Below are positions 12,076 to 23,582 of a stretch of 64,000 nt of DNA, piece by piece. The DNA lies in the NCBI GenBank assembly GCA_963682025.1, contig OY821518.1:306875429-306939428 (forward strand), in the 5' to 3' direction. Numbering within the stretch: the stretch's first letter is position 1; every line of letters begins with the position of its first letter. Position numbers and translations under genes: made by a program. This DNA is from Cordilura impudica. Its lineage: Eukaryota > Arthropoda > Insecta > Diptera > Scathophagidae. The notes under the pieces are model-generated. The model did no database searches and was not told the DNA's origin. It saw only the letters and a program-made list of their open reading frames with translations.

Positions 12076-12225
12076 TAGACAATTATTTTAAAATATATTT
12101 GAACAATTCTGGAAATAAAGTGGAAATGGTGTAATTTTATTTCTGATCATTCCAATTGCATTTCAAAGTAGTCCAAATGTATTTGAGAACATTCTAATTG
12201 TATTTGTATTTGTATAAGTATGAGT
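12076..12225. repeat. Degenerate AT-rich short repeat, right of LINE
   Basis: Contains AGTGGAAATGGTGTAATTTT and GTATTTGTATAAGTATGAG, which are inverted counterparts of TACCATTTCCACTTTGAGAA and CCATACTTATACC at 11055-11090. With the left block it flanks the LINE remnant, as if the LINE had inserted into an older foldback-like repeat. Confidence 0.5.
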
Positions 12226-14476
12226 GTTAAATTCGACTATGCCGAGTCTTTGACACGTTCCACCTTAGTTTTACGTTTACATTAATATCTGGAGTTATTG
12301 CACTATTTACAATAGACAACTCTGAAATACCCAATTGAATTTTCCAAGAAAAAAAAAAAGTTTTTGACAATTTTAAAATACAATTGGAATTTTATGAAAT
12401 ATATTTTATTATATTTAAAATATTGTTGGTTATTTATATTACTCGTATTATGATGAAATTTGTACAACGGCCTTGTGTTGGATTCAGCAGGTCTTAACAA
12501 ATCTCCAGCTAAAACGGCTAATTATAGACTGGTAATAAAAGTAATATATGTACGCATACACGAGTTTGTATGTACATATGTACGAGTATGTATGTCAATT
12601 TCAGTCACTTTCATGTTAGGTTTAAAAAAATCAAATCATATATACATAGATTAGTATGCCAGGATAATGTTTGCCTTAAATTCAGTTGCTTTTGCACTTA
12701 AATTCTGTCTCAGACATTCATACTAATGATTACTATTACAAAAACAAATAAAAAAGAGCACGTGGCGAAAAAGAGCATTTATTTAAAAATATAATAATGG
12801 TAACTGGCTCCAATATACACAGCTATACAGACATTCCTGGCAGTAGTTGATAGTTAGGGTGGATCGACATAGTGATTTCTCGGTATATGAAAAAAAAATA
12901 TAAAATTTCTGTAAGATGGAAATGCAGGGAAATTTCACACATATTATTTTTACATCTATTTGCACAGACCCTGCATGTAACCGAAGAAAAGAAAGCCCAT
13001 ACAAGGTCGCTCCACGCTACTAGACATACATACATTCATGGTACATATAAAGAATAAAAGGATAAAAAAAAGCTTTTAGTTTGACGCGTGTAGACAATTT
13101 TCTCTGAACAAAACTGAACTTAATGGAATTATCACAATTATGAAATTATAGAAAATATATTTTCGTCATTTGATATCTATGTACATGTATTTTGCTGCAG
13201 TTTATAAAAAAATTATTTAATGACTTTTCCTATTATGATTACATGAAAATTTACGTGAACGTACCGTTGTAAGTAAACTTTTTCTTACACATTTATTACC
13301 AAAACCAAGAACCCTAAGTTATTCAATGTCAATTAGATTATCAAATAACATTATTTAAATAGTCTGTAAAGTTACGAAATCGAATGCTAATCCTAGCATT
13401 CTCTTCATATTCTCTTCAATTCCCTATTTTCGATAACAGTGACAAACACAATTTTCCGGAAATAATATCAGCTGTAAATGATATTTCGATTCATGAAATT
13501 TTAAATATAGAAAACCCATTTGCCAAATATAACTTCTGAAATATATATAATGTCATTGTGGCTTATAAAAAAATATGAATATAAATATTTTACTGACTAT
13601 ATCAATGAAGGAGGCGATCATTTTTAAATTTGTTAAATTTTTACTACCAAATTTATTATTATTATTATTTTCGGTGATTCAACAAATTTTCATTGATGTA
13701 ATGAAAAGCATTATAAACTATTCACTATTTTTTTGTTTTTAAATTAAAATTTTGGAGTTCAAGTATAACGTTGTATCAAACGAAAGAATTCCCAAAAGTT
13801 ATCGTTCAGTTTAAATCAGTACTCATTAAACTAAACATTAATTACTTAATTTTAGTCAAGTTTTATTTATAGAAATAAACATTGATATAATTTTTGTAAA
13901 AAAATTTTAGACTTTATTTTGAACAAGTGCATTGGAGATTTTTCAACCAAACCTCATGTGCTATGCAACTTTTTCAATGCGAATGAAATCGTTGGCATAG
14001 TCGGCAAATAAGCTATATGCAAATTGAGTTTTTAACGTAAAATGCTAGTGCAACTCAAAATGCATCATTTACAAAAAATAAAATGCCGTTATGTGGTTTT
14101 TTCTTGATCTTATGCACGGGCAAGCAATTATGCTAAGTCCAAAAAAATATATTAAAACAATGAAAAAGTCCAGAAAAGGTCCAGCTGAAAACAACACACA
14201 TTGTATAGTGTACCTACATCTGCTTAACAAACAACTTTTAGAAATAATTTACTTTTCAAAATCAAAAATCACTTTGAGTTCGAAATTAAAATGTTATCAA
14301 AAGTTTTCGGTACAATTTGCATTATCTATTATATTACTATTGAACAAAAAATTCTTGTACAGCGTACACTCCACCACTGAATATATGAAAATTAGAAATG
14401 TTGATGTCCCTGCTAAATATAGTGATATATACATATTTTAAACTTCCATTCTCTGAAGATTGGAATTTTTACCGCT
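12226..14476. other. AT-rich stretch, no gene identified
   Basis: Microsatellite-like TATGTACGCATACACGAG sequence lies near 12545-12600 and an ATT repeat at 13657-13676. A 116-codon frame at 14091-14441 shows no recognised domain and has AT-driven composition. I see no splice-bounded exon. Confidence 0.4.
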
Positions 14477-14614
14477 ATGGAGTTTTCGAATTTGGAACAA
14501 CTTTACCAGGAAAGAAGAAAAATAACAGCTAGAAAATACGAAGACTTAAAATTTTCAAAGTCAAGTTTACCCAAAGACCACCATAAGTTTTATGATGATT
14601 TACCTCACCTATAA
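14477..14614 (+). pseudogene. Short unidentified ORF, transposon-like C-terminus
   Basis: A 45-codon frame has a charged, non-AT-driven composition: ITARKYEDLKFSKSSLPKDH followed by HKFYDDLPHL and a stop. The pattern 'ITxxKYxDL ... LP..xHxFYxxL' resembles the C-terminal ends of some uncharacterised insect and cnidarian transposase-like proteins I remember, but I cannot name the family. Nothing upstream in the same frame extends it convincingly. Confidence 0.3.
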
Positions 14615-15149
14615 ATTGTTTTTTTGTTATTAGTTGTTTTAATTTCAAAGTACAAACAGCAATCAAATAAGACTGTTTTAAGTTACAAATTATTTATTTA
14701 ATTGTTGTCAACATCAATAAAATAAGTCTGATGTATTTATAACTATAAAAAACACAATACAAAATCAATACAATTAAAAGAAAATTTTCTAAGTCCACAT
14801 TTAAAATTGAAAATCATAAACAGCAAATGTGCTAAATCCAAAAAGAGTCTATAAGTCTACAAACGTTTTATTTTGGAACCCTACAAACAAGATGAAATAA
14901 AGAAGAAAACTTCGTTTACAGATTTAAAAAATATTAACCCCAAAAAAAGTTAGATAGTTTTTTTTGTCCCTCCTGAAAAATTATAAAAAACGGACTAAGC
15001 ATGGCGGTGAAATTTTCTGCTTTCAAAATTCGAAGTTATTTCGGTTATTAGTCATTTATATTTTATATATATATTTTTTTGTATACGCAAAATTACGTTC
15101 TTTGTTTATCGGTTGAATAATATATATTTAGTCAGATATATATGTAGAT

Positions 15150-15480
15150 GCCATCCTAAGCCAGCTGATCGAACACTAAGGACTGGAACAACACGTGACA
15201 GAAGAGGACCGGAAAGACTCGAAGTAGTTTTTCCCATGAGAATATCGCCGCTGAAGCTCAAGACATAACGGAAAAACTGTCAACGTCAATTAGACGACGT
15301 ACCACGCATTTGGCCAGCGGATTTTGGTAAGCGACATGAATATGTTCCAATACAAATTCCAGACAGTCCAGCAGCTACTGCCTGCATACCATCGCACTGT
15401 GGCTGAAATTTTGATTTCATTGGCCAAAAGTCTAATTTTTTTGTTACCGATTTTTTAAATTTTAACGCCATTTTGTAGCT
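15150..15480. other. GC-richer island of unknown origin
   Basis: This block is much less AT-rich than its flanks. On the plus strand it reads with one stop as RISPLKLKT then CQRQLDDVPRIWPADFGKRH and EYVPIQIPDSPAATACIPSH. On the minus strand there is a 61-codon frame. The plus-strand reading has protein-like character but no motif I recognise. It lies just left of a DINE-like element and may be a decayed retroelement or pseudogene. Confidence 0.35.
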
Positions 15481-15594
15481 AATATATCCAGATTAATGTA
15501 GCCAAAAAATTAGTTTAAACTATTGCTAATTGTGGGCGTGGCATACTGTCAAACTCAACTATTTTTTTAATTTCAGAAAAAGATTTTTTTGTTT

Positions 15595-16394
15595 TTATAC
15601 CCTATACCACTATGTGGTTTGGGTATAATGACTATGTGCTGCTGTTTGTAACTACCAAAAATATTTGACCTAGACCCATCTTTTATAATACCGTTCGACT
15701 CAGAATCACTTTCTGAGTCGATTTAGCGATGTCCGTTCGTCCGTCCGTCCGTCTGTGTGTCCATGTAAATCTTGTAATCAAACTACAGGTCGCAAATATG
15801 AATATATTTTGATGAAATTTGGTATATAAGCTTTTATCGGCCATGGGATGAACGCTATTAAAATTGGTGAAAATTGGTCCATGTTCAGACCTAGTCCCCA
15901 TATAAATGACCCACCCCTATGATATCAACATAAATTGCCATAAGATCCAAACTATCACATAGATCTTAGTCAAATTGGGTTTGTATGTGTTTATTGTATC
16001 CATTAATCAGTAGTCCAAAAAAATCCCTACAGGACAATTCTTAGCCATAGGCCCCATATAGAGCTGCTTCCCGATCTTCACTTAAATCTATCAAAAAACA
16101 AAAATATTGCACAGATTTTTCTCAAATTTGGTTTGTGTATATTTTTTCAAAATATAAGCGACTTTACCAAGTATGGTCAGGATCGGTCCATTTTTCGACC
16201 TAGTCCTCATATAAATATAGCACCCGATATGAACTTTTCATATCTGCAGCCAAAAAAATTAATAAAAATGGCACTCAAATTTGGTTTATGCTTATTTCCT
16301 ATATCCAATTAGTTGGACCGAAGAGATAGGATCTCTAAACCATGGTATAGGGTATTGTATAGTCGGTTTAGACCGACTATAATTTCTTACTTGT
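15595..16394 (-). mobile_element. DINE-1-like (Helentron-type) repeat
   Basis: Reverse-complement copy of the family also seen at 43.1, 48.7, 51.0, 61.6 and 62.7 kb. It begins with TATACCCTATACCACTATG, has the TCCGTTCGTCCGTCCGTCCG tract near 15730, and ends with a TATAGTCGGT / ACCGACTATA hairpin followed by TTTCTTACTTG. Terminal short palindromes, a GGAC-rich tract and the CAAGTAAG edge are the layout of DINE-1-type non-autonomous elements in flies. No coding capacity. Family naming is by layout. Confidence 0.75.
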
Positions 16395-16784
16395 TTTTTA
16401 TCAAAAATAAATGGTTACTACTCGCAAGTTATCATCGATAATGACCTGCGGTCTTTTTTACAAGGTTAGTAGGACCGCAGTCTTTAGTTGTTGTAAGAGG
16501 TCAAAACCCTACCGTTTAATATTAGGGGTACTCTGAAATATTTATTAAACTACTATATTTGTGTCAACTTTCAAATTTAGTGGAATAGAACTTCTAGGGA
16601 ACAAAACGGAACAAGAAACGCATACCATCCAGAGAAAGGTGAAAATTTCCTCTTTAACCATATATATACTTTTGCACCCATCACAACCCGCCGGAAGAAC
16701 ACTTTTTCCATTTCAATGAAATTACTCAAAAAAATTTCATATTACGGTAATTTAAACAGCCCTATAAGTATACAATTTAAATTT

Positions 16785-17068
16785 ATCACTATTTCTGGAT
16801 GTGAAATTAATAAAACAGTAATATATTCAGCTCATATTGCGTGCGTGTGAAAAAGGCTCAAATATGTATCCAGCATATCATCACATAACCGCTGCTAAAA
16901 TGGACTGTTTGCCATCAAAGGACACTATCACTATTTCTGGATGTGAAATTAGCAAAACAGTAATATATGCAGCTCATATTGCGTGCGTGTGAAAAAGGTT
17001 CAAATATGTATCCAGCATATCATCACATAACCGCTGCTAAAATGGACTGTTTGCCATCAAAGGACACT
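16785..17068. repeat. 142-bp direct tandem repeat, two copies
   Basis: The unit starting ATCACTATTTCTGGATGTGA at 16785 restarts at 16927 with only a few substitutions (for example AATAAAACAG versus AGCAAAACAG). A third partial start, ATCACAATCACACC, follows at about 17067. It lies just upstream of the second Transib-like remnant and may be part of that element's 5' region. Confidence 0.9.
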
Positions 17069-17189
17069 ATCACAATCACACCAATTTCGGCAGAGGCACA
17101 ACTATAATCTCTATTTGATCACACAGCCGAACGCTTGCTACAATAAATAAAAGGAAATGAGTTAAAGAAATATGGAAACAAAAAGTAAA

Positions 17190-18250
17190 TTCTTTTTTGT
17201 AAATGGAGATGTTATGGTTCTTCGGGACAAAACAATACAAACAAGTAGTACGTGAAAATATTTCGGACTCAGAAATGTTCATGGTATCACTTGTACCATT
17301 GCGATTGAAAAAGATTTTGGAAGATATAGAGCTTCGACTAGTACAACGCAAACAAAAGATATTTGGAAAAATAAGAATCCATCTTCTACGAAATACTGAA
17401 GGCCAATCAAATTTGAATTCAAAAAAGAAACTCATGATGCCATTAACAAAAAAAGTTACTGAAACAAGGCCCAAATTGCAACACTGCAGCCATTACAATT
17501 ACAGTTAGATGGTCAGAATTTTTAAGTAAGCTACCAATTAATAATAGACGGAAAAGTAGGCCAGGCTTTGATAACACGAGGGCTGCATCCAGCTGCATTA
17601 TATGCCAAGCAACATCAAGCCAATTACACCAAGTCCCGACAAAATTATTAGATATCGGTATTATCTATGAATTTGGATTATCACCACTACATACAAGAAT
17701 ACGACTTATGGAACACATACTAAAAATAAGTTATAAGTTAAGAAACAACGAAACCAACAAGGAGTTAAGAAGCACATGTTCAAGATGAATATCGCAAATT
17801 TGGATTGATTATAGATGAGCCAAAAAACAAAGGTCAGGCAATACAAATGATGGCAATACCGCAAGAAAATACTTTTAAAATCCAGAAACAGCATCTGAAA
17901 TAACAGGAGTGGATTTAAACCTTATTTAAACCTTAATCCTAGAAGTACATCCGTGTAATGAAGAAATTGACTCCAAAAAATTGGGAGATTATGCTAAGGA
18001 AACTGCAAAAATATATACAAGTACCCATGGAGAAATATGTCTGCAACAGTTCACAAAATCCTTTATCATGCAGAAGATGTCATTAAATATCATTTGGTGC
18101 CACTTGGAGATCTATCAGAAGAGGCTCAGGAAAAAAGGAATAAAGATTACAGATTTTATAGAGAGCACAATACTAGAAAAATTTCACGAAATTCCACAAA
18201 TGAAGATCTATTTATTATATTATTGGCAACGTCAGATACGTTTTTTTTTT
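17190..18250 (+). pseudogene. Transib/RAG1-like transposase remnant, second copy
   Basis: Several frames in order give YKQ...ISDSEMFMVSLVPLRLK (17230-17310), WKNKNPSSTKY and PIKFEFKKETHDAINKK (17363-17455), LQLDGQN, an IDGKVGQAL block (17545), ASSCIICQA with the CxxC pair (17590), FGLSPLHTRIRLMEHIL (17680), FGLIIDEPKNKGQ (17800), and finally HKILYHAEDVIKYHLVPLG and LSEEAQEKRNKDYRFYREHN (18040-18175). The last block is the C-terminal region that holds the third acidic residue in the family. At least five frameshifts or stops break it. The segment before YKQ is missing. It covers the part of the protein that the copy at 1-1463 lacks, though the two sequences are clearly different copies. Confidence 0.75.
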
Positions 18251-18366
18251 TTAAGGTTTTATTACCCATATGAAATATGAAAGATTCAAAAAATAAAAAC
18301 CCTTATTTTCATATCAAAATCAGAATTATTGCGCTAACGTTCAGCAGATTTATTTTGCTAAAATTA

Positions 18367-18575
18367 ACAAATTTGACAGCAAAAAATGATAAATTTTTCT
18401 GTAGTAATAGCAAGACTTTTAGATAATATTACTAACGTTTTTAAAAGTGTAAATATTCTTTAAGTGTAAACAAATTTGCAATTCGCCAGCAAAAATTTTT
18501 TAATTTTTCAGTAGTAATAGCAAAATTTCCAGATGACTTTACTTTTTTTTTTTTAGCATAAACATTAAAACAAAG
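18367..18575. repeat. Degenerate ~104-bp tandem repeat
   Basis: ACAAATTTGACAGCAAAAAAT...TGTAGTAATAGCAAGA is followed about 104 bases later by ACAAATTTGCAATTCGCCAGCAAAAA...CAGTAGTAATAGCAAAA. The copies differ by several changes and a long T-run. Confidence 0.55.
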
Positions 18576-21500
18576 ATCCCATTATTACAAAAAAAGCTTT
18601 TAATTATTATTAAAATCCAGATATGAAATTTATAATTAGACAAATATAATTTGAGTTTTCACGAATATTCGACAGGAGTATCACACGAAGTTCTCGCCAG
18701 AACTATTTGAATCAACAATAGCGGCACGCACTTGAAAACGAGATGATAAAAACTTAAAGTTGCAAATAACCAGTCTCAAAATTATTAATATATTATATCG
18801 TTTCATTTTAAAGATATAGCAAAACAATATCGGGTGAGTATATCTAAGTGAAACAGTGCTTCTTCATCCCGTGTATTAGTAACAAAACAATTAAATTTAT
18901 AGACAATTTTGTTAAACTGTTTATTAATCAATGATATTATTTTGATGAAATTAAAAAAAATCAAATTATAAAAGTAAATTAAGTTCGTCAATCTATTCTT
19001 ACTTATTAGAAAAAAGTGAATTCGTTTCACTTCCTAAAAGAAAGTAAAAGTTGATGCACTAAAAAATTCGTATTGGTAAATCACAGAACATGGGCGATAA
19101 TTTTAATATTTAGTAATTATTTTGAGTCAAAGATTTCATACTATACACAGAAATCAGGTTTATTATGGCTGCCGAATTTATTACCAGCCAAATTGCGATG
19201 AACTTAATAATCGTAACCGAGTTGGTTACGATAACAATTCTACTGTCTTAAGAGTAAATCTTTTATCGCAATAGAAAATGGTTGTTGATGAAAGACTCAA
19301 ACATATTTTTGATCTTGATGTCTTTCCGAATATTGCCGTATTATTTCAGATATACATTAAATAACATCTTAAAATGTTATTTCTTAAGACAGAATTGTAC
19401 ATACAAATTTTAACTGAACAATGTTTCACACACTGTTATAACACAAAAAAATTTTACGTAATTACAAGTGTGAAGATAATAATTTAACGATAAACTTGTT
19501 TGAAATAACATAAATACTTAAAGGTTTAGCTAGCGTATTTCTTTTTATATTAGTCAGGGAACGATCATTCAAATTATATACTCGTTTCAATGCTCTTATT
19601 TAGCGTCCCACCATAACTATCTGTTTCAATGGAAATTATAAATGTTATTTAGTTTTTAATTAATCAATGCTGCGTTACTAATCACTTGCCACTAATTTGT
19701 TACAATTTCCTGAAATTGCTAATTTTAGTTGCTGCATCAACGAATCTAATTAAAATGAAACAATTGTTTGGCTGTGCGACAGCGTTAAAGAATACTAGAA
19801 ATATTTCTCTTATATGTACATATATATATTGCGGACAATGGCACCGCCAAAATAGAACCCATGCCACTAAACCACCACAATCGTATTTGTTTGAATATGT
19901 TCGCATGATATTAATGTAAATGTGTACATACTCGTATACACTGTGTTGAATTGGATTAAGCTGTACAAACCTCAACCCTGTCTATATATCAAATGTCAAT
20001 TATGTATTCACGCCTAACACACAAGTAAAGAAATATATAAATGTACTTAAAATATCAGATCAATTGAAAAGATTTCACTCAAAATTACATATTCTGATAA
20101 TGTGGAAAATATTTTTATGAAATTATAAAACATTTCAAATTGTATCCAGTTAATATTTTATTCGGTATATCATAATTGATTATTTATTACTAATCGGATT
20201 GCAAATGTGTGATATTTACTGATTGAGAAACATCACTTGAGATTCAGTATATATACGATTAATCAAAGATACAATTTAATATACAATAGAATTAGTTTAG
20301 TGGACCATAAGTCCGATATCCCCTAGTGAAAAAAAAACTCCACATAGTTTCAACACCCAAAAACATACAATAATGTATCGGTCATTCATTCATGCCTAGA
20401 TTGAATATGTATGTTTTTATGAATCTTAAACTATATTAGCTAGTAAGGTCTCCTCCGGTGAATAAGTAACACACAGAATGACAATATAAATATACACCCA
20501 TTACGAGTATACTACTCATCCACCGTGAAAGGTTTGCTAAATTTCAATTTACATAACAGCTTTTCTGATTATGAGTATTACAATTTACACGTACATACAT
20601 TTTATTTTTTAAATTTTGCTCGTTTTTGGGATGCTTATGTTTGTACGTATTTGTGATAAAATATCTACGTTCACGTACGTACTCGAAAATATCTTCCTCG
20701 CAGTCGATACACGGTGACGACAAGACATAAATATATTGATTAGAATCGTAGCTGCTTTCTTTGATACGTTCACGTAAAATTGTTAATGGGTTGAGTTTGG
20801 TTAGAACGAATATGACGACTGTGTTTGAACGAATATGTTTGCAAAATATCACAATAAATACTTAACGGAACTTCACATTAGTTTACAGATTTGTATAGCA
20901 GAGAGGTGACTTATAAAAGAAACCCCTCAAGGAGATTGCCCATAAAAAATACATAAAGATAACGATTTAAGTTGTTGGTGTTGTTGTATTTTTGTTGTTG
21001 CTTTTCTTTATATAACGCAGAAATAATTTCGAGTAGAGATTGCGATGCACAATGCGATGACATATATGCAATAAAAAGAAAAAGGGTTTATCTATAGCAT
21101 GAATGAGATTTCAAACGTGTGAATGTCTTTCTAATGTACATATATTTAGGGTAGGGGTTGGAAGAGTGTTACAGCATTATGTTTTAGTATACCATCAATT
21201 TTGTATGCGTTTTTTTTTAGGTATTTTACGTCATCTACTTTAGGAAAGGGAAGTGATTTAGAAGTATTATTAATCATATGATGATGTCGTTATTGATATG
21301 ATGTTACACTTATCTAACTACATAATGGCTTTAACTTTGAACAATTGCCAATTTTGTTTTTCTCTAAATATATAGTTTTTATATTAATATGTGAAGGTAA
21401 ATCTTTCGACCAGTTTCTAAGCAAAATGCGCGCACGGAGAAGTGTGAAATTTGGCATAGTTATATAGTTCATATGGAGGAGAAGTGCAGAATGATAAAAT

Positions 21501-21580
21501 TTATGTATAATATGTGTTAAAAATGTATTAAATTAAATAAAAAAAATATTTATAAAAAATAATTGTACAAGAGTATTTTC
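18576..21580. other. AT-rich noncoding stretch
   Basis: No recognisable coding or element sequence. Frames of 60-102 codons (for example minus strand 20544-20852) show no domain. Several CATACATA and GTACGTACG words occur near 20590-20690. Confidence 0.4.
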
Positions 21581-21587
21581 AGTAAAG

Positions 21588-21712
21588 GTATGCTAATCAG
21601 TTTTAGCCAATTCACAATTCTGTGCATTTATTATTGATGGTTTGAAATAAGAGTACATTTTATTCGCCCTGTGTTGAATTGTGAATAGGCTAAAATTGAT
21701 TAGCATACTCTT
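21588..21712. repeat. Short inverted repeat related to Helitron internal motif
   Basis: GTATGCTAATCAGTTTTAGC at 21588 is inverted relative to GGCTAAAATTGATTAGCATA near 21690, giving arms of about 38 bases around a ~45-base spacer. The same motif (AAATTGATTAGCATAC) occurs in direct orientation inside the Helitron at 28849-29344 and its duplicate. Confidence 0.75.
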
Positions 21713-21881
21713 AGGCTCTTATAAAATTATTATTATTATAATTATATATTATAATGAAATTTAATGAATTTTATTTAAAAAATCACAATGTAATGACTTT
21801 TTTTAAATATTCATAAATTTGTGAGCGTCAAAAATATAAAAATCTTGGTTATTCATATTAAAAGTTTTATAAGGAAGGAAG

Positions 21882-23428
21882 TAAATCCGTCTGCCAGAAT
21901 TTTTTTGACAAGGATTTTATTTTCGCAGATTTCGAGAAAAATTGGATTTTTGTGAAATATTCTGTAAATGTACTCTTTCTAAATACTTTGTATCAAAAAT
22001 TCATCACTTTTCTGCTTTTAAATATTATGTTTTATCTTAATAGCCTATGACCCCAAACTAATAAAAGACAATTTATTCAAAAAATTCTAAGATTTTGTAA
22101 GTGCTGTCCAATTTCTAGATGCGACACTTAAAATATAATAACCAAATATGTAGAAGTTTTGTTCCAAAAATTTGGGATAAATCCGAAAACGTTAACCCAT
22201 TATTTGCCAAAGCCAGCTTTGGATTTTAAGATATTTTGAAATAAAAATGACCTAAAACGAGTTTTTCTATTAAACTCGTTGATACCACTATTTAGAATTT
22301 AAGAAAAATAATTCGGTTAATTTTTATTTATTTAACCATTCAGTGCTCCTGGGATCAAAATAATCCATTGTGATATATCTTTGGTGAAATTATCTGCTTA
22401 TTGCTCGCGAATATAAATTAAAACAACTTTTAACCAATTTTGTTATAAAATTACCTTATGTAATAAAGTAATAGTTGAATTTATTGCTGTCTCACCCACC
22501 AATTTGGTGGATATTGATAAAAAACGCAAAAAAAAAATTTAAGGTCAATCGGTGAAGATGCCATTACTTATAATGGTTGACATTTTTCGATTTTTTATAA
22601 TCGGTCGCTTTATATTATCTTCAATGTCACCTACATGTTTTGAAACTTCTACCATTTTATTTCCCAGTTTTAAATAGTTTATTAAATAAAAGTAAATTTC
22701 AAATATAATAATATATATAAAAGGTAATATTAAATTAATACTACTCTTAATGGAATAAATTACAAAATTAAATCAAAGTGAATTTTAAAAAATGTCCTAT
22801 TTTTTAGACATATGACTTAAGTTGTTTTAATTTATATTCGCGAGCAATAAGCAGATAATTGCACCAGAGATATATCACAATGGATAATTTTGATCTCAGG
22901 AGCACTGAAGGGTTAAATAAATAAAAATTAACCGAATTATTTTTCTTAAATTGAAATTGGTGGATCAAAGAGTTTAATAGAAAACCTCGTTTTAGGTCAT
23001 TTTTGTTTTAAAATATCTTAAAATCCAAAGCTGGCCTTGGCAAATAATGGGTTAATGTTCTCCGATTTATCCCAAATTTTTGGGACGAAACTTGTACACA
23101 TTTGGTTATTTTATTTTAAGCGTCGCATCTAAAAATTGGACAGCACTTACAAAATATTTGAATTTTTTTCATAAATTGTCTTTTATTAGTTTGGGGTCAT
23201 ATGTGACCCCAATTCCAAAAGGGTTAATAGAGTCATATTATTTTTTTCCGAAACCCTAGGCTATTAACATAAAATATAACATTTAAAAGTAGAAAAATGA
23301 TGAATTTTTGATACAAAGTATTTAGAAAGAGTACATTTACAGAATATTTCACAAAAATCCAATTTTTCTCGAAATCCGCAAAAATAAAATCCTTGTCAAA
23401 AAAATTCTGGCAGAGGGATTTACTTAAA
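21882..23428. repeat. Large inverted repeat, arms ~550-610 bp, loop ~390 bp
   Basis: The left arm (about 21882-22429) and right arm (about 22819-23428) are inverted copies that differ by scattered substitutions; the right arm keeps ~60 extra bases, including a GGGGTCATATGTGACCCC hairpin. Within the arms, inverted TTAA-bounded termini occur at two or more depths: TTAACCATTCAGTGCTCC near 22333 against GGAGCACTGAAGGGTTAA near 22915, and TTAACCCATTATTTGCC near 22193 against GGCAAATAATGGGTTAA near 23055. TTAA next to CCC-type ends suggests piggyBac-related non-autonomous elements. No transposase is present. Confidence 0.85.
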
Positions 23429-23550
23429 AATTCACACAATTAATCTGCAACATGTATTTCATAAAACCTTAAAGTGATAGGTTCATTTTTTTCAATTTTG
23501 TTTAAGAGACCGACAGTTTGAACACTTTTTTTATTAAGGGCCACCCTAAT

Positions 23551-23582
23551 ACTCCATGCACGGTGGGGTAGAGGGTATAAAA
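23551..23582 (+). mobile_element. DINE-like terminal fragment
   Basis: GGTGGGGTAGAGGGTATAAA resembles the GTGGTATAGGGTATAA end of the DINE-like copies in this window, without the body. A short relic only. Confidence 0.35.

Noticed and set aside
14091..14441. 116-codon plus-strand frame
   Set aside because: Composition is that expected from AT-rich DNA; no recognised motif, unlike the short frame at 14477-14614.
20544..20852. 102-codon minus-strand frame that looks mildly protein-like
   Set aside because: No domain, no homologous copy in the window and no splice or promoter evidence; could be chance.
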